A stretch of DNA of 64,000 nucleotides from Trueperella sp. Its GTDB lineage: Bacteria > Actinomycetota > Actinomycetes > Actinomycetales > Actinomycetaceae. The stretch covers positions 62,001 to 126,000 of the forward strand of contig JAUNLU010000001.1 in assembly GCA_030532125.1 (NCBI GenBank). Reading direction: 5' to 3'. Below are positions 17,820-26,906 of the stretch, piece by piece. The notes below the pieces were generated by a model. That model was not told the DNA's origin. It did not search any database and saw nothing but the letters and a program-made list of their open reading frames with translations. Numbering within the stretch: the stretch's first letter is position 1; each line of letters starts with the position of its first letter. A program made the position numbers and the translations under genes.

Positions 17820-19400
17820 ATGCATAGTTCAGAGTCGGAAAATATGCTTGATATGACAGCATCCTCTGCCCCTGAAGACCCACTGTCTGTGAAAATTTCT
17901 TCGTGGAAAACATCTACGATAAATCTATTACGCTTGGTTGGCATTCCACTTGCCCTACTAATAACCTTGCTAACTTGGACAGTTTCCACTGCACCGTACG
18001 GCGAACCGGATGCCCCGTATCATCTGTCCTCCATCTACTGTGCCCACGGAAATTGGGAAGGTGTCTGTGAGGAGGTAGCAGATCCAACCCAGCGGTTAAT
18101 CCGCACCGATGCTGCTACTGCTGTCTGTTATAAGCAGGATTCTGGAAAATCTGCCGCCTGTCTTGAAGATTATTACAACCGCAGCAGTCAGAAAGTTACC
18201 CACTTAGGAAATTTCCATGGGAACTATCCAGAGATATACTTTAAAACTGCCCGACTAGTGGTGGGACACAATACCGAATTAAATTTTATTGCTGTTCGCA
18301 CACTTAATTCTGTGCTAGTAACTCTTATAACTGCGGCAATTATCGCCTTGGCCGCTCCCCAGCGGCGTAGCCCCATCTGGCTAGCACTGGCAGTAACAAT
18401 GGTCCCTTTAGGAATTTCAACTATCGCCTCTATTAACCCAAGCTCTTGGGCAATCTTTAGCCCAGCACTAGTATTCGTCGCGGTAGCAAGTAGTTTTGAA
18501 CGCACTGGCTGGCGACGCTGGACATTATGCGTTCTAGCAGGATTTTCCTTTTTAATGGCGGCAGGATCCCGTGCCGATGCTAGTATTTATGCAGCTTTAG
18601 CGCTGCTGGCTGCTCTATTCTTAAAAACAAAGTTTACTCGCAAAATGATGGCACCACTTACAGCCGGGATACTGATATCAGTCGGAGCTGTAGTATTACT
18701 CGTAGTTAAAGGCAGAGCTGGCTATGTTGACCCAGGCGCTTTCGTTAAGCTAATTACCTCGTCATTGCAAGGCAGCAGCAATATTTTCGGGAATCTGCAG
18801 AATGTGGCTCATATTTGGTCTGGCATTTTTGGCACTTGGGGTCTGGGTTGGTTCGATGTTCCTATCCCGCACAATGTGCCTTATTTTGGTCTATTTGCTT
18901 TCGCTGCAGTTATGTTCATAGGGCTGTCCAAAATGTCAGTACGCAGCACCATACTTGTGGCAGTAATTGCTGCCGTACTGGTAGTCTTGCCAATTTTCAC
19001 TTTGCACCAACGACAATTGCCAGTAGGGGCTTTTGTACAGCCGCGCTATATGCTGCCATTACTAGTACTGCTGGCAGTGGTTATTATTTGGAACTGGGAC
19101 AACCACCCACTCAGTCGCCCACAAAAATTTATACTGGGTACTTTCCTATCCGGTGCTAATGCAATCTCTCTATATGCAGTAATAGTGCGCTACCGTATCG
19201 GTTTATCTGGCACGATTACTGATAAGTGGTGGTCAAACTACGCTCCTACACCGGCAGTTACTCTGGCTATAAGTGCCTTATTCTTCACCTTGTTCATAGT
19301 AGGGATTTTGACTTGGCCCCCGCTGTCCAATCCACAACTAACTACTACTGCAGGAATCACCCAAGACAACGACGCAGAAATGCCCAGCCCTGCCGCATAG
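17820..19400 (+). CDS. DUF2142 family multi-pass membrane protein
   Basis: The 526 aa protein has about ten to twelve transmembrane helices. After a short cytoplasmic start and the first helix comes a large loop with PYGEPDAPYHLSSIYCAHG, the pattern of DUF2142 membrane proteins, which are usually encoded in cell-surface polysaccharide loci and resemble GT-C-type glycosyltransferases. The conserved acidic EPDAPYH near residue 61 would be the active region if it is a transferase. The 287-nt leader region upstream shows a TATAAA at 17786 as a possible -10. Its last 44 nt overlap the convergent gene. Target glycan unknown. Confidence 0.78.
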   Translation: MHSSESENMLDMTASSAPEDPLSVKISSWKTSTINLLRLVGIPLALLITLLTWTVSTAPYGEPDAPYHLSSIYCAHGNWEGVCEEVADPTQRLIRTDAATAVCYKQDSGKSAACLEDYYNRSSQKVTHLGNFHGNYPEIYFKTARLVVGHNTELNFIAVRTLNSVLVTLITAAIIALAAPQRRSPIWLALAVTMVPLGISTIASINPSSWAIFSPALVFVAVASSFERTGWRRWTLCVLAGFSFLMAAGSRADASIYAALALLAALFLKTKFTRKMMAPLTAGILISVGAVVLLVVKGRAGYVDPGAFVKLITSSLQGSSNIFGNLQNVAHIWSGIFGTWGLGWFDVPIPHNVPYFGLFAFAAVMFIGLSKMSVRSTILVAVIAAVLVVLPIFTLHQRQLPVGAFVQPRYMLPLLVLLAVVIIWNWDNHPLSRPQKFILGTFLSGANAISLYAVIVRYRIGLSGTITDKWWSNYAPTPAVTLAISALFFTLFIVGILTWPPLSNPQLTTTAGITQDNDAEMPSPAA

Positions 19401-21879
19401 TCGCTCCAACACCTTCCCTGCGCACTGCACTACCACCACGGCGCAGCAGCTCTCCTAGTTGTGCACTAGTTTCAACTAGTTTCCCACGGGGCAAACCGTA
19501 ACGTTCCACTACAGCTGCATATCTCACCTGAGATTGATCGTCATAAACTGGTATAAATTCACTCGTCACTTTGTGCCCAGAACGCGCTACCTGCAACCAG
19601 GCAGCTTGCAAAATACTTTGGTAACGCCGCCCTTGCATCTCAGGTGAATAGTGAAACATAGCGGCACGCAGTGCCTGCCGCCCCATTCGGTACCGTAACT
19701 GTGGCTCCAGTACTAACTGAGTTATCTTTGCCTGCCACTCTGCTGTGGTACTGGCAAGGAATCCAGTCTCTCCATCAACAATTGCCGCACGGAACGGTCC
19801 CGTATCGGACGCGACAGTGGGAGTGCTCACTAACGCAGATTCCAACCACTTAATCGCTGATTTTGCTTCGTTGAAAATTGTGTCAGTCAATGGCGCCAAG
19901 CAAATATCTACTTCCCGCAATAACTCTGGCAACTGATACCAGGGCACAAATGGCAGTCGTTTTATCCGATCAGCATAGGGCCTCAGACGTTCCCCGTATT
20001 CCACATGTCCACCCAGCCATAGTTCTACGGGATGGCTGGCCATAACCTGCGCTACGGCGTCTTCCACCGCGGTCCAGTCAGCATCGTGGGTATCAGTCCC
20101 AGAGAAATATCCAATACGAATTGGTCCCGCAGTACGTTGCCGGGCACGCGCTCGCTGGGAAATTTGGGCGAGCAAACTCCCCACCCCATTGGGATATCCA
20201 GTGGCTGGCACACCGAGCAGTTGGTGTCCCATTTCAGTAATCACCGAAGTGGACCCAATGAAATAATCACAGGCTTCCAGAATGGTGCGGTAACGCTGTA
20301 CCCCCCGTAGCCACAATTCCCGCTCTGCATCCGACAACCGTGTTAGGTTATCCAGAGAATCCACTATTTCTGGTACGAAAATTAGATCATCTACGTCACC
20401 GAGGATTGGGATAACGCGTTCTTCTGCTTTTATCCGCTCGATTATGCCCAACACCTGTGCCGTGGCCGGAACTCGATAGAAAACTACGGCATCGGCACGC
20501 CGCGCCAATGCCAGTAGCTTCGGATCTCGATAGTTGACTATTTTAGTTTTAACACCACGCAATCGCAGCGCTTCAGCTGGCAAATGAGCCCGATATCTTG
20601 CTGGGGCCCCCTGAATACCTATCACGAATAGCACGCGGTTTATTACTGTTTCAACACCCAATTCCAGAGTCTGGGTGCTAGCTTCATCTTCAGGCACCGC
20701 GGCAATTACCTCTTGATAATGTCCGATAACATCATCGATTTGGGATGTAACAGTGACTAGCGGAAACGTCGAGCTTTGCCCAGTTAATGCGCTGCCATTT
20801 TCTGGAATAGCACATTCAGAAATTGCCTGCGCCAAAGCAGCGATATCCCCGGTACGGATGATACGACCATTGATACCGTCTGTTACTACTTCTTCGGGAC
20901 CAAAAGAATCAGTGGCAATAACTGCCAGTCCGGCTTTTAGTGCTTCCCGCGTCAAAATAGACTGGGACTCTTTCATAAGTGACGGCAAGATCAAAATATC
21001 ATGCTGTGCAAATATCTCTGTCAGCTCATCGCGCCGATAACGTGGCCGGGAATGCACCCACTCCGGAAACCCATCGGCTGCAGCATGGTAGAGATCTAAG
21101 GTAGTGCCGGGAGGCACCTGCGCTTGTTGGCAGGCTGCACGTAATACGGCATAGCCCTTCATTAAATCTTCACCACCGGCATACATGAACCGCATTGCTG
21201 TGTTTTCATTGGCGGTAGTACGCGCAGACGGCGCTAACGCAGCAACGTCGTCTACCCCGTTCTCATTAACCGCAGTTTTTTGGGGATCCAATCCATTGGC
21301 GATAAGCACCTGGCGGGCAGTTTCGGACGGAAACAGCACCAAGTCAGCTGCAGTAAGTTGTTGTGCCAACCATCGGTTGCGCCACAACAGACTGTTTCGT
21401 CCCGTTTCACATGCGCAATCCCCACCGGAAATTACCGGGGAGCAGGGGTGGTAGTTCCGATCTGCCAGAAACTGACGTTCACATATCCACCAGAAGTCAT
21501 GCATAGTCACCACTACGTATGCCCCAGAATTGCGGGCAATAGGCAACAGTTGCGCACCTAGTGACTGCACCGAGTGGAAATGCACGATTTCTGGTTTTAC
21601 CTCTGCCAGATAATCAACAAATTTACTAGCAATGGCGGGATTATCGTAGTTTTCCCGATCTACCCAGCCCAGCGCATTGGCATTGCCAACCCAGCGAACA
21701 TGCACCTGATTTATTTCCTCATCTTGGGTTTGCGCTGGAACTAACTCATTAACCTTTCCGGCAAAGACGTAGGATTGGTAGCCTCTATCAGCTAAACCTT
21801 CCGCAATCCGTTGCGGGACAAGCGCACCTCCAGAGACGAAGTCCGGTGGATAGTGCGCCGACACTTGCATAATTCGCAT
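19357..21879 (-). CDS. Tandem-domain glycosyltransferase (two GT-B modules)
   Basis: The 840 aa protein holds two GT-B glycosyltransferase units. The first (about 1-385) starts MRIMQVSAHYPPDFVSGG and has VVVTMHDFWWICERQFLA, DLVLFPSETARQVL and the donor-site ILPSLMKESQSILTREALKAG (family 4 E-x7-E-like). The second (about 430-790) starts VLFVIGIQGAPARYRA and has ICLAPLTDTIFNEAKSAIKW. It may add two sugars in series, as seen in some polysaccharide assembly enzymes. The start has a TAGCAT box 6 nt upstream and no Shine-Dalgarno. Its 3' end overlaps the DUF2142 gene by 44 nt. Confidence 0.85.
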   Translation of the reverse strand: MRIMQVSAHYPPDFVSGGALVPQRIAEGLADRGYQSYVFAGKVNELVPAQTQDEEINQVHVRWVGNANALGWVDRENYDNPAIASKFVDYLAEVKPEIVHFHSVQSLGAQLLPIARNSGAYVVVTMHDFWWICERQFLADRNYHPCSPVISGGDCACETGRNSLLWRNRWLAQQLTAADLVLFPSETARQVLIANGLDPQKTAVNENGVDDVAALAPSARTTANENTAMRFMYAGGEDLMKGYAVLRAACQQAQVPPGTTLDLYHAAADGFPEWVHSRPRYRRDELTEIFAQHDILILPSLMKESQSILTREALKAGLAVIATDSFGPEEVVTDGINGRIIRTGDIAALAQAISECAIPENGSALTGQSSTFPLVTVTSQIDDVIGHYQEVIAAVPEDEASTQTLELGVETVINRVLFVIGIQGAPARYRAHLPAEALRLRGVKTKIVNYRDPKLLALARRADAVVFYRVPATAQVLGIIERIKAEERVIPILGDVDDLIFVPEIVDSLDNLTRLSDAERELWLRGVQRYRTILEACDYFIGSTSVITEMGHQLLGVPATGYPNGVGSLLAQISQRARARQRTAGPIRIGYFSGTDTHDADWTAVEDAVAQVMASHPVELWLGGHVEYGERLRPYADRIKRLPFVPWYQLPELLREVDICLAPLTDTIFNEAKSAIKWLESALVSTPTVASDTGPFRAAIVDGETGFLASTTAEWQAKITQLVLEPQLRYRMGRQALRAAMFHYSPEMQGRRYQSILQAAWLQVARSGHKVTSEFIPVYDDQSQVRYAAVVERYGLPRGKLVETSAQLGELLRRGGSAVRREGVGATMRQGWAFLRRCLG

Positions 21880-21885
21880 AACCCG

Positions 21886-21891
21886 ATGCTA
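21886..21891 (-). promoter_or_regulatory. -10 box (TAGCAT) for tandem glycosyltransferase, probable leaderless start
   Basis: On the minus strand TAGCAT lies 6 nt before the ATG at 21879, and no Shine-Dalgarno is visible. The divergent -10 for the small ORF at 21928 is only 24 nt away. Confidence 0.4.
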
Positions 21892-21914
21892 ACAGGCAGA
21901 CCCATCACTGAACG

Positions 21915-21920
21915 TATAAT
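21915..21920 (+). promoter_or_regulatory. Perfect -10 box (TATAAT) for 66-aa ORF, leaderless
   Basis: A consensus TATAAT sits 7 nt before the ATG at 21928. This supports the small ORF as a transcribed gene. No good -35 is seen. Confidence 0.55.
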
Positions 21921-21927
21921 ACTGGGT

Positions 21928-22128
21928 ATGGGTGAAGAACAACTCCACACAGAATTACTAATAGCCAGGCAGGAGATTGCAGCTCGCGATGCTGTTATTG
22001 CCGCACAAACGCAAATCATTCGAGAGCTGCAGGAAAATAATATAGATCAGGAACGACACTCCAGCACACCGATACGGACTCAGTTCCGGCGGGCAGCTCG
22101 AAAACTGCGCTGGCAACTTTGCCACTAA
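21928..22128 (+). CDS. Small coiled-coil protein, unknown function
   Basis: This predicted 66 aa protein has residues 1-40 with a strong heptad-like pattern rich in Glu, Gln, Ala and Ile (ELLIARQEIAARDAVIAAQT), suggesting a coiled coil. The C-terminus is strongly basic (TQFRRAARKLRWQL) and could bind a membrane surface or nucleic acid. Support for a real gene comes from the TATAAT box 7 nt before the ATG and from a stop codon that exactly overlaps the convergent glycosyltransferase stop (CTAA). A longer in-frame version starting at 21811 would run through the neighbour and is rejected. I do not recognise a family. It could also be the remnant of a coiled-coil extension of a glycosyltransferase. 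Confidence 0.55.
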   Translation: MGEEQLHTELLIARQEIAARDAVIAAQTQIIRELQENNIDQERHSSTPIRTQFRRAARKLRWQLCH

Positions 22129-23465
22129 TGCAGTTGCGCCCAGTTTTTTTGCACCCAGCTGTATAAACGAAGCGCAGTTTTTACAAAACCTTCCTCACGT
22201 ATCCCATATATCCCTATACGCGCTAGGGTGAATATACTACGTCTGGGCATAGCAGCTAAAACAGCCTTCCGAGCAGTTTCCCTATCTCTCGCAGGTCGGG
22301 GAGCTCGGCAGTAATCCAATATTGCTTGCAGGGTATTGTCCCACCTAAATTCTTCCGCTACCTGCGCTATATTATTCTTCACCCTTGCCTTTAACGCATC
22401 GTCAGTAAGTAGCTCATAGAAAGCGGCAGCCATAGTTTCAGCATCTTGCACTGGAACTACTCGCCCAAGCTCTCTCTCTTGCACCAAGTCAGCAAAAAAA
22501 TCTCCATCACTGCAGACAATAGGTAGTCCAGCCCATAGGTAGTCCAACATCCTGGTACGGAACGAAAATTCGGTTTCAATCCCTGAAAAATGTGCGGAGA
22601 CTGCTATATCGGCATCCATCAAAAAATTATGTCGGTCAGCGTATTCTACCCAATCCTCATTAAAGAGTACATTTTCTTCCAATTTTAGTTTTGCTACTTC
22701 ATTGCGTGCTTGCATCTCTGCCTGCATCTTTAGCACTGACGGATTCGGGTGCTTTGCTCCCATGAAGATCAGACGAATATTTGGTATTTTCTCTTTTACC
22801 AAATGAACTGCACGGATTACAGTTACCGGATCAAACCAGTTGTATATTCCACCGCCCCACACTATTAATGGGTCAGTAGGGGAAAGTTGAAACATTTCGC
22901 GCGCTCCATGATGAGTCTGCACTGGTTTTGGTGCCAGCCCAAACGGCACCAAATCTATCAAGTTTCGCAAAGTTGGATCATCATCGTAGGTCTGCGGATT
23001 AATTCGCCCGAGCGCAGCTAGATGCCCAAGCCACAGCCGCCGTTGCCGCTCTGATGCACATATAAAGTAATCACCCACCCGTAACTGCAATTCCAGTTCA
23101 GTTAGGATTCTTTCCAAATACTGTTCTCGGGCTGGTAGAGAATTATATTTCCCCTCTTCGAGGGATTCGATATGAAGTGGATCGTACAGGTCGACCACTA
23201 ATAGTGCATCAATCTGGACAAGTATGGGGAGACCCGTAACCAGGTGCCCCTGTACGATAATTATGTCTGGGTCTCCTAGATCTGCTTTGAAATCTTTGAT
23301 GGTAGTGGAAACCAGTTCGAAGTCCGTGGTTGAAATTCCTACTTTCCCGAAAGTCAATACCCGCACTTCATGTTCAACGCACAATCGACTAGCCATTTCC
23401 CAAACCCGGATAGCTGGCCCCGCCATCTTTACGTCAAAAGTGTCTAGCGTAACGATAGTTATCAT
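22125..23465 (-). CDS. Glycosyltransferase, GT-B fold (GT1/GT4-like)
   Basis: The 446 aa protein is predicted cytoplasmic. The N-terminal half has DVKMAGPAIRVWEMASRL and a donor-independent fold; the C-terminal half has VWGGGIYNWFDPVTVIRAV and FSFRTRMLDYLWAGLPIVCSD, the usual nucleotide-sugar-binding region. It is the last gene of the leftward wbpA-wzm-wzt run, 14 nt after wzt, with GGGAG before the ATG. It probably builds the glycan exported by the neighbouring ABC transporter. Base composition is visibly more AT-rich than the flanking core genes. Confidence 0.85.
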   Translation of the reverse strand: MITIVTLDTFDVKMAGPAIRVWEMASRLCVEHEVRVLTFGKVGISTTDFELVSTTIKDFKADLGDPDIIIVQGHLVTGLPILVQIDALLVVDLYDPLHIESLEEGKYNSLPAREQYLERILTELELQLRVGDYFICASERQRRLWLGHLAALGRINPQTYDDDPTLRNLIDLVPFGLAPKPVQTHHGAREMFQLSPTDPLIVWGGGIYNWFDPVTVIRAVHLVKEKIPNIRLIFMGAKHPNPSVLKMQAEMQARNEVAKLKLEENVLFNEDWVEYADRHNFLMDADIAVSAHFSGIETEFSFRTRMLDYLWAGLPIVCSDGDFFADLVQERELGRVVPVQDAETMAAAFYELLTDDALKARVKNNIAQVAEEFRWDNTLQAILDYCRAPRPARDRETARKAVLAAMPRRSIFTLARIGIYGIREEGFVKTALRLYSWVQKNWAQLH

Positions 23466-23479
23466 ATTTACTCCCTAGA

Positions 23480-24664
23480 TTAGATACGCCATTCCTCATT
23501 TAGTGCCACGTATCCCCTAGATTCACCGCTACTCGCATATTGGACACTAAATCCATTTATCTCATGAACAAAGTCATAAACATGCTGAGCAGTTGAATCC
23601 ATAATCGCTGCATCAAGGATAAAAATGCCGGACTGCAAATCTAACTGGGGGATACTCAACTCGACTATCCCTTCACCGGCTATCTGCCCCACTTGGAACT
23701 TATGTCCTTTAGTGTTGCTAGTCCATAAATGAGTGCCATCACTTGCGCGTAGTGAGAAACTGAACGTGGGATTCACAATGCGTTCCCTAGCATAATAATG
23801 CATACGAAATATGACCGAGTCTCCCGTAGCTAAGGGACCAGTCACTTGTCTACCATCGCTGAGAATCTCTACTCCCTGCACATATGCTTCACCGGATCCC
23901 CAACGCCCCTGGCTGGTGTCATCAGCGCCAGTAAGCAACCTGGTAGAGTCAGAATACGCTTCCAGTACTTCATGCGCTGACCCCACTTTCACTAGTTTCC
24001 CATCATTAATCCAAACCGCAGAATCCGACATTCTTTTAAGTTGCGGTACAGAGTGGGACACCAGAACAATTGTGCGCCCCTCTTGCTTTAAGTCAATAAA
24101 TTTTTGTGCACATTTTTCCTGGAAAGCAGCGTCTCCAACAGCTAGAACTTCATCTACCAATAAAATATCCGGCTCAGTGTGTATTGCCACAGAGAAACCC
24201 AACCGTACATACATTCCCGAAGAGTAATTTTTGACCGGCTGGTCGATAAATTCTTCCACGCCAGAGAAATCGATAATTTCGTCTAACCGAGCGTCAATTT
24301 CTTTACGTGTCATCCCTAAGACAGAAGCGTTTAGGTAGATATTGTCCCGCCCTGAAAGCTCCGGGTGGAAGCCAGAGCCGATTTCCAACATGGCAGAAAT
24401 TCGACCATTGTGCACAATCTCGCCTTTATTCGGCACTAGGATGCGAGCAATACATTTGAGTAGCGTGGATTTCCCAGAGCCATTATCTCCCACCAAAGCG
24501 TAGGTTGTTCCTTGTGGGATTTCAAAGGAAACATCATCTACCGCAGTGAAAGTATCATAAACAGCGGTACGCCGGCGCATTACAGCTGACTTCAACGAAT
24601 TATTACGTTCCTTATACACCCTAAAAGTTTTTGTAACATTTCGGATGGAAACTGCAGCATTCAT
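23480..24664 (-). CDS. wzt: Polysaccharide ABC transporter ATPase with C-terminal sugar-binding domain (Wzt-like)
   Basis: The protein is about 394 aa. The ATPase domain (1-240) has Walker A GDNGSGKSTLLKCI, signature NYSSGMYVRLGF and Walker B ILLVDEVLAVGD, with AFQEKC as in Wzt/TagH proteins. A beta-sandwich domain of about 140 residues at the end (about 255-394, GSGEAYVQGVEILSDG) matches the carbohydrate-recognition tail of Wzt, which binds the end of the exported glycan. An in-frame upstream extension to 24772 is rejected. The ATG at 24664 overlaps the permease stop (ATGA) and has GGAG 5 nt upstream. Confidence 0.92.
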   Translation of the reverse strand: MNAAVSIRNVTKTFRVYKERNNSLKSAVMRRRTAVYDTFTAVDDVSFEIPQGTTYALVGDNGSGKSTLLKCIARILVPNKGEIVHNGRISAMLEIGSGFHPELSGRDNIYLNASVLGMTRKEIDARLDEIIDFSGVEEFIDQPVKNYSSGMYVRLGFSVAIHTEPDILLVDEVLAVGDAAFQEKCAQKFIDLKQEGRTIVLVSHSVPQLKRMSDSAVWINDGKLVKVGSAHEVLEAYSDSTRLLTGADDTSQGRWGSGEAYVQGVEILSDGRQVTGPLATGDSVIFRMHYYARERIVNPTFSFSLRASDGTHLWTSNTKGHKFQVGQIAGEGIVELSIPQLDLQSGIFILDAAIMDSTAQHVYDFVHEINGFSVQYASSGESRGYVALNEEWRI

Positions 24665-25497
24665 AGTAGCTCCGCCAAGTAGTCTTGCCGCCGATAGAAA
24701 ATAACCCAACCGATTAGGAAAGTAACAATGGAAACTACTGCCATAATTCCGTAGCTGTGCCAGTCTGGCCACCGCCCATCATAGAGCAGATTCCTCATAG
24801 CAGTAGCGAAATGGACAAATGGATTTAAATTGTATACATCTAACAGAGATATACCGCCAACTAAATCCCCCACTTTATTAGATACCTCTTTAACGTAAAT
24901 AACTGGATAAACGATGGGACTTGCATAGAATCCTAGCTGCAGCAAAATTCCCACAAAATGTTTTACATCGTGGAAATAAGCATTAGCTATTGAGACTAAA
25001 AAACCTATCCCGGTGGCAAATAGCGCTAACAGCAACGTAGTAACGATAACCATAGGAAGATAAATCAGTACATTATTCCCCATCAGGAAAAAGGCAAGTA
25101 CCAGGATAAGTAACTCCATTGCGTGTTGATATAACGCTGCCAAAGTGTTGGAAAAGATCAATGCAGATCGAGAAAAATAGACCTTCTTGATTAGGTTCTC
25201 ATTTAGCACTATTGCATCCATCGAACCGTCAATAACTTTAGATAGAAAGGTCCACGGTAACAGCCCACACATTAGCCACAGCACAAACACATTCAGTCCA
25301 GATGGGTCACCTGGAGCAACTTGCACCCGAATAACAATGGCAAATATGAAACCATAAACTAGCATCAAAGAAAGGGGATTGGCCAATGACCAAAATTGTC
25401 CCAATGCTGTGCGCTTGTACTTGCCCTTAACCTCACGCATAGTGAGATTTCTGATTAGTTCTCGCGAAACTACCAGGTCCTGTATGAGTCGGCGCAT
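24661..25497 (-). CDS. wzm: Polysaccharide/polyol-phosphate ABC transporter permease (Wzm-like)
   Basis: This 278 aa permease is of the ABC-2/TagG type. After REVKGKYKRTALGQFWSLANP, the classic N-terminal motif, there are six hydrophobic segments, with LPWTFLSKVIDGSMDAIVLNE between the second and third. It forms the channel with the adjacent Wzt for undecaprenyl-linked polysaccharide. The start at 25497 is preferred over an upstream extension to 25545, because GGAG lies 6 nt upstream and the extension would overlap the preceding gene. Coupled by a 4-nt overlap to wzt. Confidence 0.92.
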   Translation of the reverse strand: MRRLIQDLVVSRELIRNLTMREVKGKYKRTALGQFWSLANPLSLMLVYGFIFAIVIRVQVAPGDPSGLNVFVLWLMCGLLPWTFLSKVIDGSMDAIVLNENLIKKVYFSRSALIFSNTLAALYQHAMELLILVLAFFLMGNNVLIYLPMVIVTTLLLALFATGIGFLVSIANAYFHDVKHFVGILLQLGFYASPIVYPVIYVKEVSNKVGDLVGGISLLDVYNLNPFVHFATAMRNLLYDGRWPDWHSYGIMAVVSIVTFLIGWVIFYRRQDYLAELL

Positions 25498-25499
25498 AT

Positions 25500-26798
25500 T
25501 TAGCTCCGGGTATCCCCAATTACTAGCCGGGGAGTCCCCGCCCAAAGTTCAGGATCTGTTACTCTGCGCCCATCAAAGAGCGTCTTTATCCCCGGCAGAT
25601 CTGCTGGGGCAATACTACGGTATTCCTTATGGTCAGCCTGTACAATTGCCGCATCTACCGGTTCACCAAAGTGGTACGCTTCCCAGCCAAAGTCAGCTAA
25701 TTCAGTATCAGTAAACATTGGGTCGTGCACTCTTACCTGCGCACCACGTTCACGAAGTTCCTTTACAGTTTCAAAAACACCGGAAAATGCTGTTTCTTTC
25801 ACCCCGCCACGATATGCTGCACCTAACACCGCCACTTGCAGTCCGGCGAGTGTGCCCATAACATTTTCCAATTGATCTACCACATACTTTGGCATATCAG
25901 CGTTGAATTTTCGCGCTGTGCGCACAATAGATGCATCTGGGTCAGTAGATAGGTACAACCGCGGATACACTGGGATACAGTGCCCGCCTACCGCAATACC
26001 CGGGCGGTGAATATGCGAGTAAGGCTGCGAGTTACAAGCTTCAATAACCTGCTCCACATCGATTCCCTCTTTGTCTGCATAAACTGCAAACTGATTAGCT
26101 AGCCCTATGTTCACATCGCGATAAGTGGTTTCGGCGAGCTTAGCCATTTCAGCGGCTTCCGCGTTCCCCATATCCCATACGCCATTGGGTCGTTTCAAGT
26201 CTGGGCGCTCATCAAACTGCAACACGGATTCGTAGAACTCTATTGCCTTTTGGGTACCAGCAGCAGTCAGCCCACCTACCAGTTTGGGGTAACGCCGCAG
26301 ATCCTGGAAAACACGCCCGGTAAGCACTCGTTCTGGGGAAAAGACTAGGTGGAAATCTTCCCCTTCGGTAAGCCCAGATATTTTTTCAATCATCGGCTTC
26401 CAGCGGTTGCGAGTAGTTCCCACTGGCAAAGTGGTCTCATATGAAATCAGCGTTCCCGGAGTTAGATGCTCAGACAGAGACTGGGTGGCAGCATCCATCC
26501 AACCGAAATCTGGCTGCCAGGTTTGGTCATCCACAAATAACGGCACTACTAATACAACCGCATCTGCCCCGGGGATAGCCTCAGCATAATCAGTGGTGGC
26601 ACGCAACTTATCTGCAGGGACTAACTCAGAGAGTTTTTCTTGCAGACGTGCTTCACCTGGAAATGGTTCGGTTGCGGCATTAATTAAATCAACCGTCTTT
26701 TGATTGACGTCTACTCCAACTACTTCATGCCCTGAACTGGCAAACTGTACGGCCAAGGGGAGACCGATTTTCCCCATGGCAACAACTGCAATACGCAT
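25500..26798 (-). CDS. wbpA: Nucleotide-sugar 6-dehydrogenase (WbpA/UDP-sugar type)
   Basis: The 432 aa protein oxidises C6 of a UDP-sugar to the uronic acid with 2 NAD. The Rossmann start MRIAVVAMGKIGLPLA, LVVPLFVDD, FSPERVLTGR, GGHCIPVYP (catalytic Cys of the family) and the C-terminal UDP-binding domain (DPMFTDTEL) are visible. The family includes UDP-glucose, UDP-GlcNAc and UDP-ManNAc dehydrogenases. UDP-GlcNAc is favoured because the WbpB, E, D and I type partners lie 3-7 kb to the right. AGGAG lies 5 nt before the ATG. It heads the wzm-wzt-glycosyltransferase operon. Confidence 0.8.
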   Translation of the reverse strand: MRIAVVAMGKIGLPLAVQFASSGHEVVGVDVNQKTVDLINAATEPFPGEARLQEKLSELVPADKLRATTDYAEAIPGADAVVLVVPLFVDDQTWQPDFGWMDAATQSLSEHLTPGTLISYETTLPVGTTRNRWKPMIEKISGLTEGEDFHLVFSPERVLTGRVFQDLRRYPKLVGGLTAAGTQKAIEFYESVLQFDERPDLKRPNGVWDMGNAEAAEMAKLAETTYRDVNIGLANQFAVYADKEGIDVEQVIEACNSQPYSHIHRPGIAVGGHCIPVYPRLYLSTDPDASIVRTARKFNADMPKYVVDQLENVMGTLAGLQVAVLGAAYRGGVKETAFSGVFETVKELRERGAQVRVHDPMFTDTELADFGWEAYHFGEPVDAAIVQADHKEYRSIAPADLPGIKTLFDGRRVTDPELWAGTPRLVIGDTRS

Positions 26799-26894
26799 TC
26801 ATACTCCTAGCGCGATTTATTCCCCTATAGAATACCGCAGCCACAGCCCCATGCCGTTTAACTACATCGATGTCACACTACCCCCTGACTTATT

Positions 26895-26900
26895 TATACT
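26895..26900 (+). promoter_or_regulatory. -10 box (TATACT) for glycosyltransferase, leaderless
   Basis: TATACT lies 6 nt before the ATG at 26907. GTCACA at 26872, 17 nt upstream of it, is a weak match to -35. Confidence 0.55.
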
Positions 26901-26906
26901 GAAGTT

